DNA of 64,000 nt, from the NCBI RefSeq assembly GCF_009617895.1, contig NZ_BLAW01000001.1, forward strand, positions 983,001-1,047,000, in the 5' to 3' direction. The notes beneath the pieces were generated by a model that saw nothing but the letters and a program-made list of their open reading frames with translations, did not search any database and was not told the origin of the DNA. The stretch is from Prolixibacter sp. SD074. Lineage in GTDB: Bacteria; Bacteroidota; Bacteroidia; Bacteroidales; Prolixibacteraceae. The translations under genes and the position numbers were made by a program. Each line of letters opens with the position of its first letter. Position 1 is the stretch's first letter. Shown here in pieces: positions 19,034 to 27,157 of this stretch.

Positions 19034-19564
19034 ATGAAAGTTAAGCTCTACCGGAAATCAACCGGTGGTTATCAATGCCGTATTCGGAAAACCAAGGGAT
19101 ACTATGAAGATGTTCATGGTAATAAAATTTACCGGAAAGATTTTAAAGGTGTGTACGTTGCCGGCAGTGCTTATCCGTTGAACCGGGACTTCGAGGACCT
19201 TCCCAACAACAAACAACTGGAACTCACCGGCCCTGATAGTAACGGAATTTACAGCGTTCAACTGATGTTTAATGCATTCAATCGTGCTCTCACTGGCGAT
19301 GCTGGAACCGGAAGTGGCCAAAATCAGCCGGGTGAAGAAGGTGAAAGATGGTCACATTATTCAGGATACGGGAACCGGCGGCGCCTGGCCGGTCTCCTCC
19401 GACCGTGTGTGGCGTGGTCGCTGGCAGCCTGGGAGATATACAAAACGACCGGTGACAAGAACTGGTTGAAATTAAGCTACGAGATTGTCCGCAACACGAA
19501 TATAAACGGTGAAGTTAACCGATTCCTGCTCGATGGAATTCAGATGAACAGAACGTGTGGGTAA
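19034..19564 (+). pseudogene. Six-hairpin glycosidase-like gene, internally deleted and frameshifted
   Basis: Three conserved blocks lie in order but not in one frame. Frame A: VYVAGSAYPLNRDFEDLPNN ... LELTGPDSNGIYSVQLMFN. Then frame B from about 19277: LSLAMLEPEVAKISRVKKVK ... IIQDTGTGGAWPVSSDRV. Then back in frame A: SLAAWEIYKTTGDKNWLK ... LSYEIVRN. From memory these belong to an ~800-aa six-hairpin (GH63-like) family of Bacteroidota polysaccharide loci. The N-terminal export signal, most of the barrel and the whole C-terminus are gone. It follows GH31 by 17 bp, so it was probably in the same operon. Confidence 0.7.
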
Positions 19565-19597
19565 ACCAAGTCATACATCGCCTGACTTTCCAAAGCG

Positions 19598-19634
19598 AAA
19601 GCCGCCTCCCGTTAAGTCAGGAAGTGGCTTTTTT
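19598..19634 (+). terminator. Terminator after the glycosidase remnant
   Basis: AAAGCCGCCTCC pairs imperfectly with GGAAGTGGCTTT, followed by T6. Oriented for plus-strand transcripts from the GH31 operon. Confidence 0.75.
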
Positions 19635-19652
19635 GCTTTGTTTTTCGATACA

Positions 19653-22600
19653 TTATTTCAACGGGTCTGCTCCGAGTGTACCATATAACTCATTGAGATA
19701 GGCTTCTGATTGTACATGAGCCAGTTCTTTTCGGGCCGTTTTAAGTTTCGATTCCAGTTCAAGCTTTTGAACGGCTTCTTTCAGGTTTTCCCGGCCTATT
19801 GCGTCTTCCAGATAGGCAATGGTTTGATTCCAGAATTTGATATCGCGCTCCTGCTTCACCTTCAGACGGTGCCTGTACCAATCGCTGTTTATCACATATT
19901 CCCTGGTAAACAGCTTCCGTATGTCCGGATGTTCACGGTCCTTACCTTCGAATTGCCCTTTCACCATAATCGATAACAGCGCCTGCAATGGAGGGCACAA
20001 TGCCTCGTAGGTCCCGTCCGTCATCAACCCTTCGGCCACCCGTTTTTGGGTGATGAAAAGGTTTTTCAGCGACTGGACAAATGCCTCCATGTCCTGTAGT
20101 TCGGGGCGCAGCATATCCTCTGTAAATACGGCATCCGGTTTGTTGAAGATTCGTCCCAGGAAATGGCGTACAAACTTGATGGTAATCCGGTATCCCAGCA
20201 GACTGGCTTCAATGGTCTCACCGTTGTATTCAACATTTTCGACCTTTTCAAGGTACCCGTTTTCAATCAGGTATTTCGGATCACGCTCCTTGACCGACAT
20301 GCGCGAAATCACTTCCGGCATCAGCAGGCTGATATCGTGATCGACCCTGTACTTCGGTCCAACATAGCCAGCGGCCGATGACAGCGGTTCATAACCCGTC
20401 AGAATGTATGACAGCAGGGCATTATTCAGGTCGGAAGCTACCAATAGGTTATTAAAGGGGCCTTTGGTCAAGGCACCTTCCGAACCGAATCCGGTAGTGG
20501 ATGGCGATTTTCCGGTGACACTGCAGATGAAATCAATGAACAATTCGGGCAGCTCCTGATAGTGCACCGGGCTGTAAATGGCCAGCGGCGGCACCTTGTT
20601 TTTCGGATCGGACGGATTGTTGCGGCGCCCCGGAAGGACACTGTTCACCGGCTGGTAAAGAGCTTTGTCCAAAGGTATTCTGCGGTAAATACGCGTACAG
20701 GTCTCGGCCAGGTATTTTTCGATCGGATCAACAAAGTCGGGACGTACCTGCAGGTAACGTGGATTTTGTGACGGAACACCGTTTACCAGTCTGGGTTCGG
20801 AAGGAACCACCAGGTATTCAGGTTCATCACTAGCCAGGAAATTATTGATTAAATCCTTCACCGGGCGGGAATAGAAATCAAACCCGATGGTATCTTCCTT
20901 GATCTCTTTTACCTGTTCGCGCGTCAACGGTTCGAAGTTCGACAGGAATGTATTCGGACTGGCAATATCGCTCTCCGCCTGTTTATCGTATCCTTTAATA
21001 ATACAATCGTCCGGGCGTTGGAATAACCGCGCCTCGCAATTAGTCACCAGCTTAACACTCGGATTGTCGTAATTCGAATTGAGATAGGACAACCTATCGC
21101 TTCTCACAATGATAGAGGCTGTAATATCGTCTTCTACCTGTATTTTTTGTGCCGGATAGAAATCCTGCCGCAGCTGGAAAATTCGCCAGGAGTTATCCAG
21201 ATCATGGCCCACGCGCAGGTAATTGGAAATCAACTTACGGTTCATGAACTTCAGCTCATTTCCCGGACTACCATTGATTTGGTCGACAGAAAAGTATTCC
21301 CGCCAGTACTGGCTCCACTCGTTGTGATATCTTCGTTTGACAATGTAAATCAAATCCTTTATCCGTTGCGGAACCGATTTCAACCAGTCGTTGTATTCAT
21401 CGGTGTATTCATTGGCCGGTGTCAGCAGTTTGATAACTGAACCCAGCGAGCGGTCCGCATCGAGGATACTGCGGGGCGGCCGTTTGTAATCAACCGGTAT
21501 TTTGAAGCGGTGAGAGAAATCTTTTTGCATGATCTCTTCCACCATATCCAGATCCCCGGACAGGTCAGAAACAATCACGCTGCCTTGAATCATGGCATCC
21601 CGGATGGATTTGGATATCTCCGATTTTCCGCCACCGGAAACCGTGCAGGGTTTGTGGCACAACGTGCCTTCGCCAACCGCTCCGGTCAGGTGCCAGTGAT
21701 GGCCGTTTAAACGCTTCCGCATTCTTATCCGGTACCCCGAAGGAAGAACGTAGTGATTGGCCGGAAGCAATTTAATGGAATAGGTTGCCTGGTCATTTGT
21801 CCAGCTCACCGATTGTTCGAAGATATTGAAGCGCGCGTTCTCCGGTACATAAATAATGTTCGGGTAGTTCTTGTCAGTCCCGTACCCTTCAGGATGAAGG
21901 TTCATCATATCGGAATAAAGCGCGGTAAACTCTTTAAATGTCATGGTCGACGGCAACAGACTTTCGTCGAGTACGTACCGTTCTCCCAAATCATAACCGG
22001 GATAGGCAATTGCGCCACCCGCGTGTTCTTCTTCCGCCAGGCCGAACAAGTTGGCTGAATAACTGATTTGCGTTTTGACCTCTTTTTTGCAGTATCCAAA
22101 ATAGTTGTCGGCAATAATGGTCACCACCACTCCCCGTTCGTCACGGGCGGTAATTTTAAACGCGCCGCCATCGTTGTACCGCTCATTTTCGTCCTTCCAG
22201 CACATGCCTTCGCGGCGCTGCCGTTCGGTTGCATTATTGTAATGCGGAAGGCCCATATCTTTCTTTTTCACATGGACCAGGTGTGTCGCCATAATAACAC
22301 AACCGGTATGTCCGGTCCAGCCTTCAGGATCGAGGGCCGCATCATTCTCCGGCAAGTTGGGATCGCCGGCGTTTCCAAAAATGGATTCAACGAAATCGAG
22401 GTTGCTAATGAGGCTTCCGGGAGCCAGAAAAAGAACTTCCATCGATTTTTCCTTGGTTACCCCATGAACTTCCGGAACAACAATCGGGCGCAACATCAGG
22501 CTCATAAACAATTCTGCCTTATCATCCTGATCCGAGGTAAATGGTAGTTCCATCAAATCCTTTGGCGGGTTCAGGGCTGCTTCGAGCAATTTGGCGAACG

Positions 22601-23099
22601 TCTCTTTGGGCACCGCCTTTTTGTCATTGGGAATAGGCAACCCGCCTTCGCAAATGTGAAATACCCCTTTGGTTGTTCGCTTATCTCCTTTGGGATTGTG
22701 CAAAATGCCTTGTGAGGTCCGGTACGATTTCACCATATCGGTTTCGTAACAATCCTTGCCGGGCGATATGGACATCATGCGGGCCAGACCATGTGTGTCG
22801 AGCACAAAAGAATTTCCCGGCAGGGAAATATTTTTTTTCCCCGGAACATCAGCAAAGTAATCGTCCAGGAAGGTTTGAACCCGTTTTTCAATGGGTGATA
22901 AATGACTGGCCAACAGCCGCGATTGTTCCTTATAGTTATCCAGTAAAGGAGTGGCTATTTCCAGAAACTGGGCTGAACGTTCATCCTGATAATAGGGAAA
23001 TCCTTGTGCTGCCAGTTTCAGATTGATATACTGAATCTTCTTTTTCTTGTTGACGGCACGCTTTTCCGCGTCAATACCAACGCCATAAGTCTTTCTCAT
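19653..23099 (-). CDS. Large (~1150 aa) protein, candidate pyrophosphate-type PEP carboxykinase
   Basis: 1148 aa from the ATG at 23099 (a TTG two codons upstream is less likely). No signal peptide or membrane segment. It contains a glycine-rich KPCTVSGGGKSEISKS segment around residue 500 resembling a modified PEPCK nucleotide/phosphate loop, and a second conserved-looking block TGKSPSTTGFGSEGALTKGP in the last third. The size and PEPCK-like patches fit the pyrophosphate-dependent PEP carboxykinases known from Entamoeba and Propionibacterium, which interconvert PEP and oxaloacetate with PPi. This is a recall-based identification; otherwise it is a conserved protein of unknown function. The last ~60 residues look like a coiled coil (KEAVQKLELESKLKTARKEL). 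Confidence 0.55.
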   Translation of the reverse strand: MRKTYGVGIDAEKRAVNKKKKIQYINLKLAAQGFPYYQDERSAQFLEIATPLLDNYKEQSRLLASHLSPIEKRVQTFLDDYFADVPGKKNISLPGNSFVLDTHGLARMMSISPGKDCYETDMVKSYRTSQGILHNPKGDKRTTKGVFHICEGGLPIPNDKKAVPKETFAKLLEAALNPPKDLMELPFTSDQDDKAELFMSLMLRPIVVPEVHGVTKEKSMEVLFLAPGSLISNLDFVESIFGNAGDPNLPENDAALDPEGWTGHTGCVIMATHLVHVKKKDMGLPHYNNATERQRREGMCWKDENERYNDGGAFKITARDERGVVVTIIADNYFGYCKKEVKTQISYSANLFGLAEEEHAGGAIAYPGYDLGERYVLDESLLPSTMTFKEFTALYSDMMNLHPEGYGTDKNYPNIIYVPENARFNIFEQSVSWTNDQATYSIKLLPANHYVLPSGYRIRMRKRLNGHHWHLTGAVGEGTLCHKPCTVSGGGKSEISKSIRDAMIQGSVIVSDLSGDLDMVEEIMQKDFSHRFKIPVDYKRPPRSILDADRSLGSVIKLLTPANEYTDEYNDWLKSVPQRIKDLIYIVKRRYHNEWSQYWREYFSVDQINGSPGNELKFMNRKLISNYLRVGHDLDNSWRIFQLRQDFYPAQKIQVEDDITASIIVRSDRLSYLNSNYDNPSVKLVTNCEARLFQRPDDCIIKGYDKQAESDIASPNTFLSNFEPLTREQVKEIKEDTIGFDFYSRPVKDLINNFLASDEPEYLVVPSEPRLVNGVPSQNPRYLQVRPDFVDPIEKYLAETCTRIYRRIPLDKALYQPVNSVLPGRRNNPSDPKNKVPPLAIYSPVHYQELPELFIDFICSVTGKSPSTTGFGSEGALTKGPFNNLLVASDLNNALLSYILTGYEPLSSAAGYVGPKYRVDHDISLLMPEVISRMSVKERDPKYLIENGYLEKVENVEYNGETIEASLLGYRITIKFVRHFLGRIFNKPDAVFTEDMLRPELQDMEAFVQSLKNLFITQKRVAEGLMTDGTYEALCPPLQALLSIMVKGQFEGKDREHPDIRKLFTREYVINSDWYRHRLKVKQERDIKFWNQTIAYLEDAIGRENLKEAVQKLELESKLKTARKELAHVQSEAYLNELYGTLGADPLK

Positions 23100-23387
23100 C
23101 GTCAAATCCTTTTATTATTTAGTAATCCGATTTCAAATTTACAAATAAATCATCCATTAAATCCTTACAATATGTACAACCAGCGAGGTTTTCGAAAGTT
23201 TTAAAATAGGGATAATATATGGCGATTTGAAAGCATTTAAAACTAGATTTGGCAGCACAATTTTTCAGCTATTTTTTTTTGAGAATGATGAATTGTTAAT
23301 TAAAATAATAGCGGTAAAATATGACCGGCTGGTGTCTGTGGAAATTATTCTTAGTATTCATCAATTGGGCATATATTGAGCCCGAAC

Positions 23388-23591
23388 TCATGTTCTGTCA
23401 AACCCCAAACATATTCCCTGATGCTTATTACTATAATGGGACCACATGAGCAAAATATCAGAAGATTTGCTGAAACAACAAACGCCATAATTTTGCCGAA
23501 CGTGCAAAATATTATCAACAACATGTCTCAGGATAGTGAGAATATCAATAAAAAGGCAATTTCTGCCATGAGAAAGGGCAAAACAACCCAA
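23388..23591 (-). pseudogene. Fragment of a DUF2971-family gene
   Basis: The minus-strand frame encodes NYGVCCFSKSSDILLMWSHY, then SNKHQGICLGFD. That is the central block of DUF2971 proteins (cysteine/serine followed by LMWSHY and GICLGFD). No start codon is convincing, a stop follows within three codons of the motif, and only about 60 residues remain of a domain of roughly 200. Debris of a lost accessory gene. Confidence 0.5.
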
Positions 23592-23710
23592 TTGGGGACT
23601 TGTCCTGGCTCAATTGAAGATAAAATTCGACGATAGAATTAATCGTGATATATGACACCTTCATCGAAAAATGTGATGACTATGCAGAGTGACAGACACA
23701 GTTGAGTGAA

Positions 23711-23910
23711 CATTCTCGGGGAATCATAAAATCAGCTGATGACGCGGTTTCCCAGCAGTGGGAAAGCTTGAATCCAATCTGCGGCAACGTTTCTCTATTA
23801 AGAGAAAGTATGAAAACAGTTGTCGGCAAGGTTTCTCGATCCGAGAAAGTATGAAAACGATTGGCGGCAAGGTTTCTCGCCGCGAGACTGCATGAAAACA
23901 GTTGCCGGTA
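23711..23910. repeat. Array of 42-bp units each carrying a small hairpin
   Basis: Five units in tandem. The hairpin arms TTTCTC/GAGAAA (or TTTCCC/GGGAAA) start at 23748, 23790, 23832 and 23873, spacing 42, 42 and 41 bp, with a degenerate first unit at about 23712. Each hairpin loop differs (AGCAGT, TATTAA, GATCC, GCCGC) but the stem complementarity is kept, and each is followed by a conserved TATGAAAACAGTTG-type segment. Minus-strand frames give a 14-residue periodic peptide (RETLPTTVFILSLN) but without a supported start. Confidence 0.85.
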
Positions 23911-24174
23911 TAATATTTCAGGAAGCGAACAGTAGAAACAAGTCTTTCGATATTCCAATAGCTATAAACTAATATGAAAAAGAAAGGATGTTGCAATCAT
24001 CTTTACAAGCCAGACTTGTAATCAACTGTTTCGTTTGTGTAAAAAACATCTGATAAATTGAATATTTTTGTAACGAAAAGAACCAAAATGATGATCATAA
24101 ACATGTTTTGAAGATTGAATTTTATTTTAGATAGTTGTAAATTAGTTATCATTTTTCCACTTAAATATAACATT

Positions 24175-24915
24175 ATGAATCTAATCCAAAACTTCAATCT
24201 AATCTACCTACGGAACAATGAACATTATCAGTTTATGACCGATGTTAAAACACTTATCGAAGCTGCAACCTCTGAAACATTAGGCATTACAGTGCAATAC
24301 GCTGCATTTGGGGATGCATTAGGCAGCCTTGATTCGGCCTTACGTGTTGAGCAAGGCAGCAATAAATCAGCCGAGGTATACCAGCTGGATAAACTTCGCG
24401 ATACGACATGGAGCGCTATCAGAGGCCGGGTAAATGCCACGGTACGCAGTCCGGTCGAAGCCGAGGAAGAAAGTGCCCGCAAGTTAAAACGGGTAATCAG
24501 CCTGTATGGCAACATGCGCAAAATGTCATATAACGAAGAGAGCGCCGCACTAACCAATCTGGTTGGCGATTTGCAAAATGAAACCTACAGCCCTCATGTC
24601 GATCTAATCGGCATAACCACCTGGGTAGCTATGCTGAAAGAGCAAAACGAACATTTTCAGACGGTGTTGAACCAACGAAACACCGAGTTAGCCGGTCGAC
24701 TTAACGCAGATGTACGTTCGACCCGCTTGATTATTGATCCGATTTACAAACAAATGGTCAAACGGATTAACGCCACCATCACCCTCGACATGGCTGCCGA
24801 AGGTGTGGAGACATTCGTGAATGAGCTGAACGAAAAAATCAAATACTACCAAACCCAACTGGCCATTCGGGCCGGACGCAATAGTAAAGAAGAGGCTGTT
24901 GACGAAGAGGTTTGA
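24175..24915 (+). CDS. DUF6261-like protein of unknown function
   Basis: 246 aa from the ATG at 24175; the longer frame adds 20 residues of low quality. It is soluble and helical, starting NLIQNFNLIYLRNNEHYQFM, with many alternating charged helices and a C-terminal KIKYYQTQLAIRAGRN followed by an acidic tail. The pattern matches a Bacteroidota-restricted family that I recall as DUF6261. No catalytic motif is visible. Followed by a strong terminator, monocistronic, bordered upstream by the hairpin array. Confidence 0.75.
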   Translation: MNLIQNFNLIYLRNNEHYQFMTDVKTLIEAATSETLGITVQYAAFGDALGSLDSALRVEQGSNKSAEVYQLDKLRDTTWSAIRGRVNATVRSPVEAEEESARKLKRVISLYGNMRKMSYNEESAALTNLVGDLQNETYSPHVDLIGITTWVAMLKEQNEHFQTVLNQRNTELAGRLNADVRSTRLIIDPIYKQMVKRINATITLDMAAEGVETFVNELNEKIKYYQTQLAIRAGRNSKEEAVDEEV

Positions 24916-24987
24916 TTTGTTTGGGCCAATCAGAATTGATATTTTCCCATATAAGTTTGATTTTAGGTTAATTAATTTTTTGTCTTA

Positions 24988-25026
24988 AAACGAGCCGCAA
25001 CCGGAAATCGGTTGCGGCTCGTTTGT
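24988..25026 (+). terminator. Strong rho-independent terminator
   Basis: AAACGAGCCGCAACCG pairs perfectly with CGGTTGCGGCTCGTTT around a GAAAT loop. Confidence 0.9.
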
Positions 25027-25164
25027 TATTTAAGGATGTGAGATATTCGGGAAAAGAAAATTATTGTCCTGTACATTTTTTTCAACCTACTCCACTGTTT
25101 AGTTGTTTAACGGGGAAAACAGACTGAAAAGAGATTATTAAACCATTCAATAAAAAAAGAAACA

Positions 25165-25836
25165 ATGGCAAAATTGGTGTTGGTCCGTCACGGACAATCC
25201 CTTTGGAACAAGAAAAACGTATTTACCGGCTGGGTAGACGTCCCGCTGTCGACTGTCGGAATTGAAGAAGCGCTGAAAGCCGGTGAGACGCTGGCCGATA
25301 TGGAATTCGACGTAGTCTACACTTCGGTACAGGTTCGTGCCCTCGAAACAGCCATGATTGCAATGGCCAAAAACAAAAGCGAAAAAACACCGGTAGTGGT
25401 TCATCCTGATGGTAAGATGAGCGAATGGGGCGTAATCTACAGCGAAGAAATGAATAAAAATGTCATCCCGGTTTACCGTGACTGGCACCTGAACGAACGG
25501 TACTACGGCGAATTGCAGGGCATGAACAAAGCTGAAACCGCAAAAACATACGGCGACGAGCAAGTTCATATCTGGAGAAGAAGTTACGATGTTCCGCCGC
25601 CAAACGGCGAATGCCTGCAGGACACGGCCGAGCGGACCATCCCCTTCTTCAGGGAAAACATTCTGAAACAACTGAAAGAAGGCAAAAACGTGTTGGTTTC
25701 AGCTCACGGAAACAGCCTGCGTTCCATTGTAATGTACATCGAAAACCTTTCGAAGGAGGAAGTTCTGCAACTGGAAATTCCTACCGGCGTTCCGTTGCTC
25801 TTCAGCTACGAGGACGATAAACTTATCCGGGAATAA
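25165..25836 (+). CDS. gpmA: 2,3-bisphosphoglycerate-dependent phosphoglycerate mutase
   Basis: 223 aa, near the family length. RHG at residues 8-10 carries the phosphorylated H9, ERYYGELQGMNK is the substrate-loop motif, and SAHGNSLR carries the second catalytic histidine. Converts 3- to 2-phosphoglycerate in glycolysis and gluconeogenesis, in the cytoplasm. Monocistronic, followed after about 145 bp by the second tRNA-Lys unit. Confidence 0.97.
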   Translation: MAKLVLVRHGQSLWNKKNVFTGWVDVPLSTVGIEEALKAGETLADMEFDVVYTSVQVRALETAMIAMAKNKSEKTPVVVHPDGKMSEWGVIYSEEMNKNVIPVYRDWHLNERYYGELQGMNKAETAKTYGDEQVHIWRRSYDVPPPNGECLQDTAERTIPFFRENILKQLKEGKNVLVSAHGNSLRSIVMYIENLSKEEVLQLEIPTGVPLLFSYEDDKLIRE

Positions 25837-25914
25837 TTACCCTTTCTGAACTTCTGGAAAAAAAGAAGTTGCCGCATACGAAGACCATTGTTTTCGCCAT
25901 GTTTAGAATTCAAC

Positions 25915-25946
25915 TTTTGATTTTTTAACAAAAGATTCTATATTTG
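25915..25946 (+). promoter_or_regulatory. Promoter of tRNA-Lys copy 2
   Basis: TTTTG at 25915-25919, 19-bp spacer, TATATTTG at 25939-25946. Sequence from TATATTTG to the tRNA (CACCGCCTTTGAAAAACAAG and beyond) is almost identical to copy 1. Confidence 0.85.
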
Positions 25947-25980
25947 CACCGCCTTTGAAAAACAAGGGTACTACAAGGAT

Positions 25981-26053
25981 GACTGAGTAGCTCAGCTGGT
26001 AGAGCAACGCCCTTTTAAGGCGTGGGTCCTGGGTCCGAGCCCCAGCTCAGTCA
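25981..26053 (+). tRNA. tRNA-Lys(TTT), copy 2, with altered T-loop
   Basis: 73 nt, identical to copy 1 except one base: the T-loop reads TCCGAGC instead of TTCGAGC, so position 55, nearly always U (pseudouridine) in elongator tRNAs, is C. Acceptor, D, anticodon and T stems are intact, and so are promoter and terminator. Either a functional variant, a decaying copy, or a sequencing error. Confidence 0.9.
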
Positions 26054-26060
26054 CTTTCAG

Positions 26061-26089
26061 AAAAGCCTCTTCTATCGGGAGGCTTTTTT
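26061..26089 (+). terminator. Terminator of tRNA-Lys copy 2
   Basis: AAAAGCCTC (26061-26069) pairs with GAGGCTTTT (26079-26087), then further T. Confidence 0.85.
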
Positions 26090-26434
26090 GTTTCTCTCCT
26101 ACTTTAAATCGCGAAAACGGGGCCACATCTATTATCATAATTTTCATTACTTTTTACTAAACGAAAATCCAACCAGCAAATACATTCCGTCCGAAACTTT
26201 ATTAAACAGTTTCAAAAGGCATATAACCATCAGTACTACAACAAAATATAATGAATAATCCGTTCATCTCAGACGAAGAAGGGGGCCTTATACCCCAAAG
26301 TGTAAAAAAATGTTTCATTTAACCTGTAATTTAGAATAATTCTTTGATTGGTTTTTATAGGAAAGTATATCAGTGATTTATGTCATGCCTTATTTAGAAT
26401 AAGTTCAATTTAATGAAAAGAACCCCTCCTTTTG
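26090..26434. other. AT-rich intergenic region
   Basis: About 350 bp between the tRNA terminator and the sigma-factor promoter. One small palindrome (AGGGGGCC...GGGGTATAAGG type) appears near 26280-26300, but nothing codes or folds convincingly. I see nothing else in it. Confidence 0.5.
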
Positions 26435-26466
26435 TTTGTTAATACCAAAAACTTAGGATAATTTTG
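26435..26466 (+). promoter_or_regulatory. Promoter of the sigma-factor gene
   Basis: TTTG at 26435-26438, 20-bp spacer, TAATTTTG at 26459-26466, matching the Bacteroidota consensus; the ATG follows 66 bp downstream. Confidence 0.65.
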
Positions 26467-26532
26467 ATAGTATGTTTGATCAACCAAACACGCATTCTAG
26501 TCAGTCAACACGAACTTTAATCATCAAAAACC

Positions 26533-27039
26533 ATGACACAGATTCAATTTCAAAACACTTTAATCAGTCTGGAAGACCGGCTGTATCATTTTGCCCTAAG
26601 TTTAACAAGCGACCCGGAAAAAGCACAGGATTTGCTTCAGGAAACTTATCTGAAAGCGCTTACCTATCGTGATAAGTTCCGCACGAATACCAATTTCAAA
26701 GCCTGGATTTACACCATTATGAAGAACACGTTCATTAATGACTATAGGCGCAACGTAAAGGCAAAAAAAACATTTGATTCAGCCAACAATAACTTTCATC
26801 TTTCCCTTTCCAAGGATGTTCATTATCCGGCCCCCGATTCTATTCATGCAGAGAAGGAGATTTACAAGAAAATTGACATGCTCGAGAAAGAATTCAGAGA
26901 GCCTTTCCAGATGTTTCTGAGCGGGTACAAATACAAAGAAATCGCTGAAAAACTAAACCTACCGTTAGGTACGGTTAAAAGTCGCATTTTCTTTACCCGT
27001 AAAAAGCTCAGTAAGTGGTTAAAAGATTATGCCGTTTAA
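26533..27039 (+). CDS. ECF-type RNA polymerase sigma factor
   Basis: 168 aa. Sigma region 2: YHFALSLTSDPEKAQDLLQE with the DLLQETYLKA and FKAWIYTIMKNTFINDYRR core and -10 recognition motifs. Sigma region 4: YKYKEIAEKLNLPLGTVKSR, a helix-turn-helix. It directs RNA polymerase to a specialised regulon. No anti-sigma factor gene is adjacent, unlike many ECF loci. This compact form is common in Bacteroidota as an orphan ECF. It is preceded by a housekeeping-type promoter and followed by a terminator, so it is monocistronic. Confidence 0.95.
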   Translation: MTQIQFQNTLISLEDRLYHFALSLTSDPEKAQDLLQETYLKALTYRDKFRTNTNFKAWIYTIMKNTFINDYRRNVKAKKTFDSANNNFHLSLSKDVHYPAPDSIHAEKEIYKKIDMLEKEFREPFQMFLSGYKYKEIAEKLNLPLGTVKSRIFFTRKKLSKWLKDYAV

Positions 27040-27073
27040 TTAGCTGAAAAATAAATCTTCAATTTTTCTTTGA

Positions 27074-27107
27074 GGCCCGGTTAACAATTGTTTTTCCGGG
27101 CTTTTTT
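27074..27107 (+). terminator. Terminator of the sigma-factor gene
   Basis: GCCCGG (27075-27080) pairs with CCGGGC (27096-27101), then T6. Confidence 0.8.
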
Positions 27108-27157
27108 GTGTTCATGCCAGCTAATCATTAACTTTGATCATCAAAAAAATACACAAT

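Larger units (their letters stand above)
23100..24174. other. Long intergenic region with repeat array and gene debris
   Basis: About 1.07 kb with no intact gene. It holds a DUF2971-type gene fragment on the minus strand (23388-23591) and a 42-bp periodic hairpin array (23711-23910). The rest is AT-rich, with no promoter or RNA gene that I can support. Confidence 0.6.

Noticed and set aside
23711-23910. CRISPR array
   Set aside because: Units are contiguous 42-bp repeats with variable hairpin loops of 5-6 nt and no unique spacers; no cas genes in the window.
23680-23996. Two overlapping minus-strand ORFs with a 14-residue repeat
   Set aside because: They arise from the 42-bp DNA repeat array; neither has a supported start or domain, and both frames are open equally.
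13629-26053. attL/attR sites of an integrative element in tRNA-Lys
   Set aside because: Whole transcription units including promoters are duplicated, not only the tRNA 3' end, and no integrase lies next to either copy.
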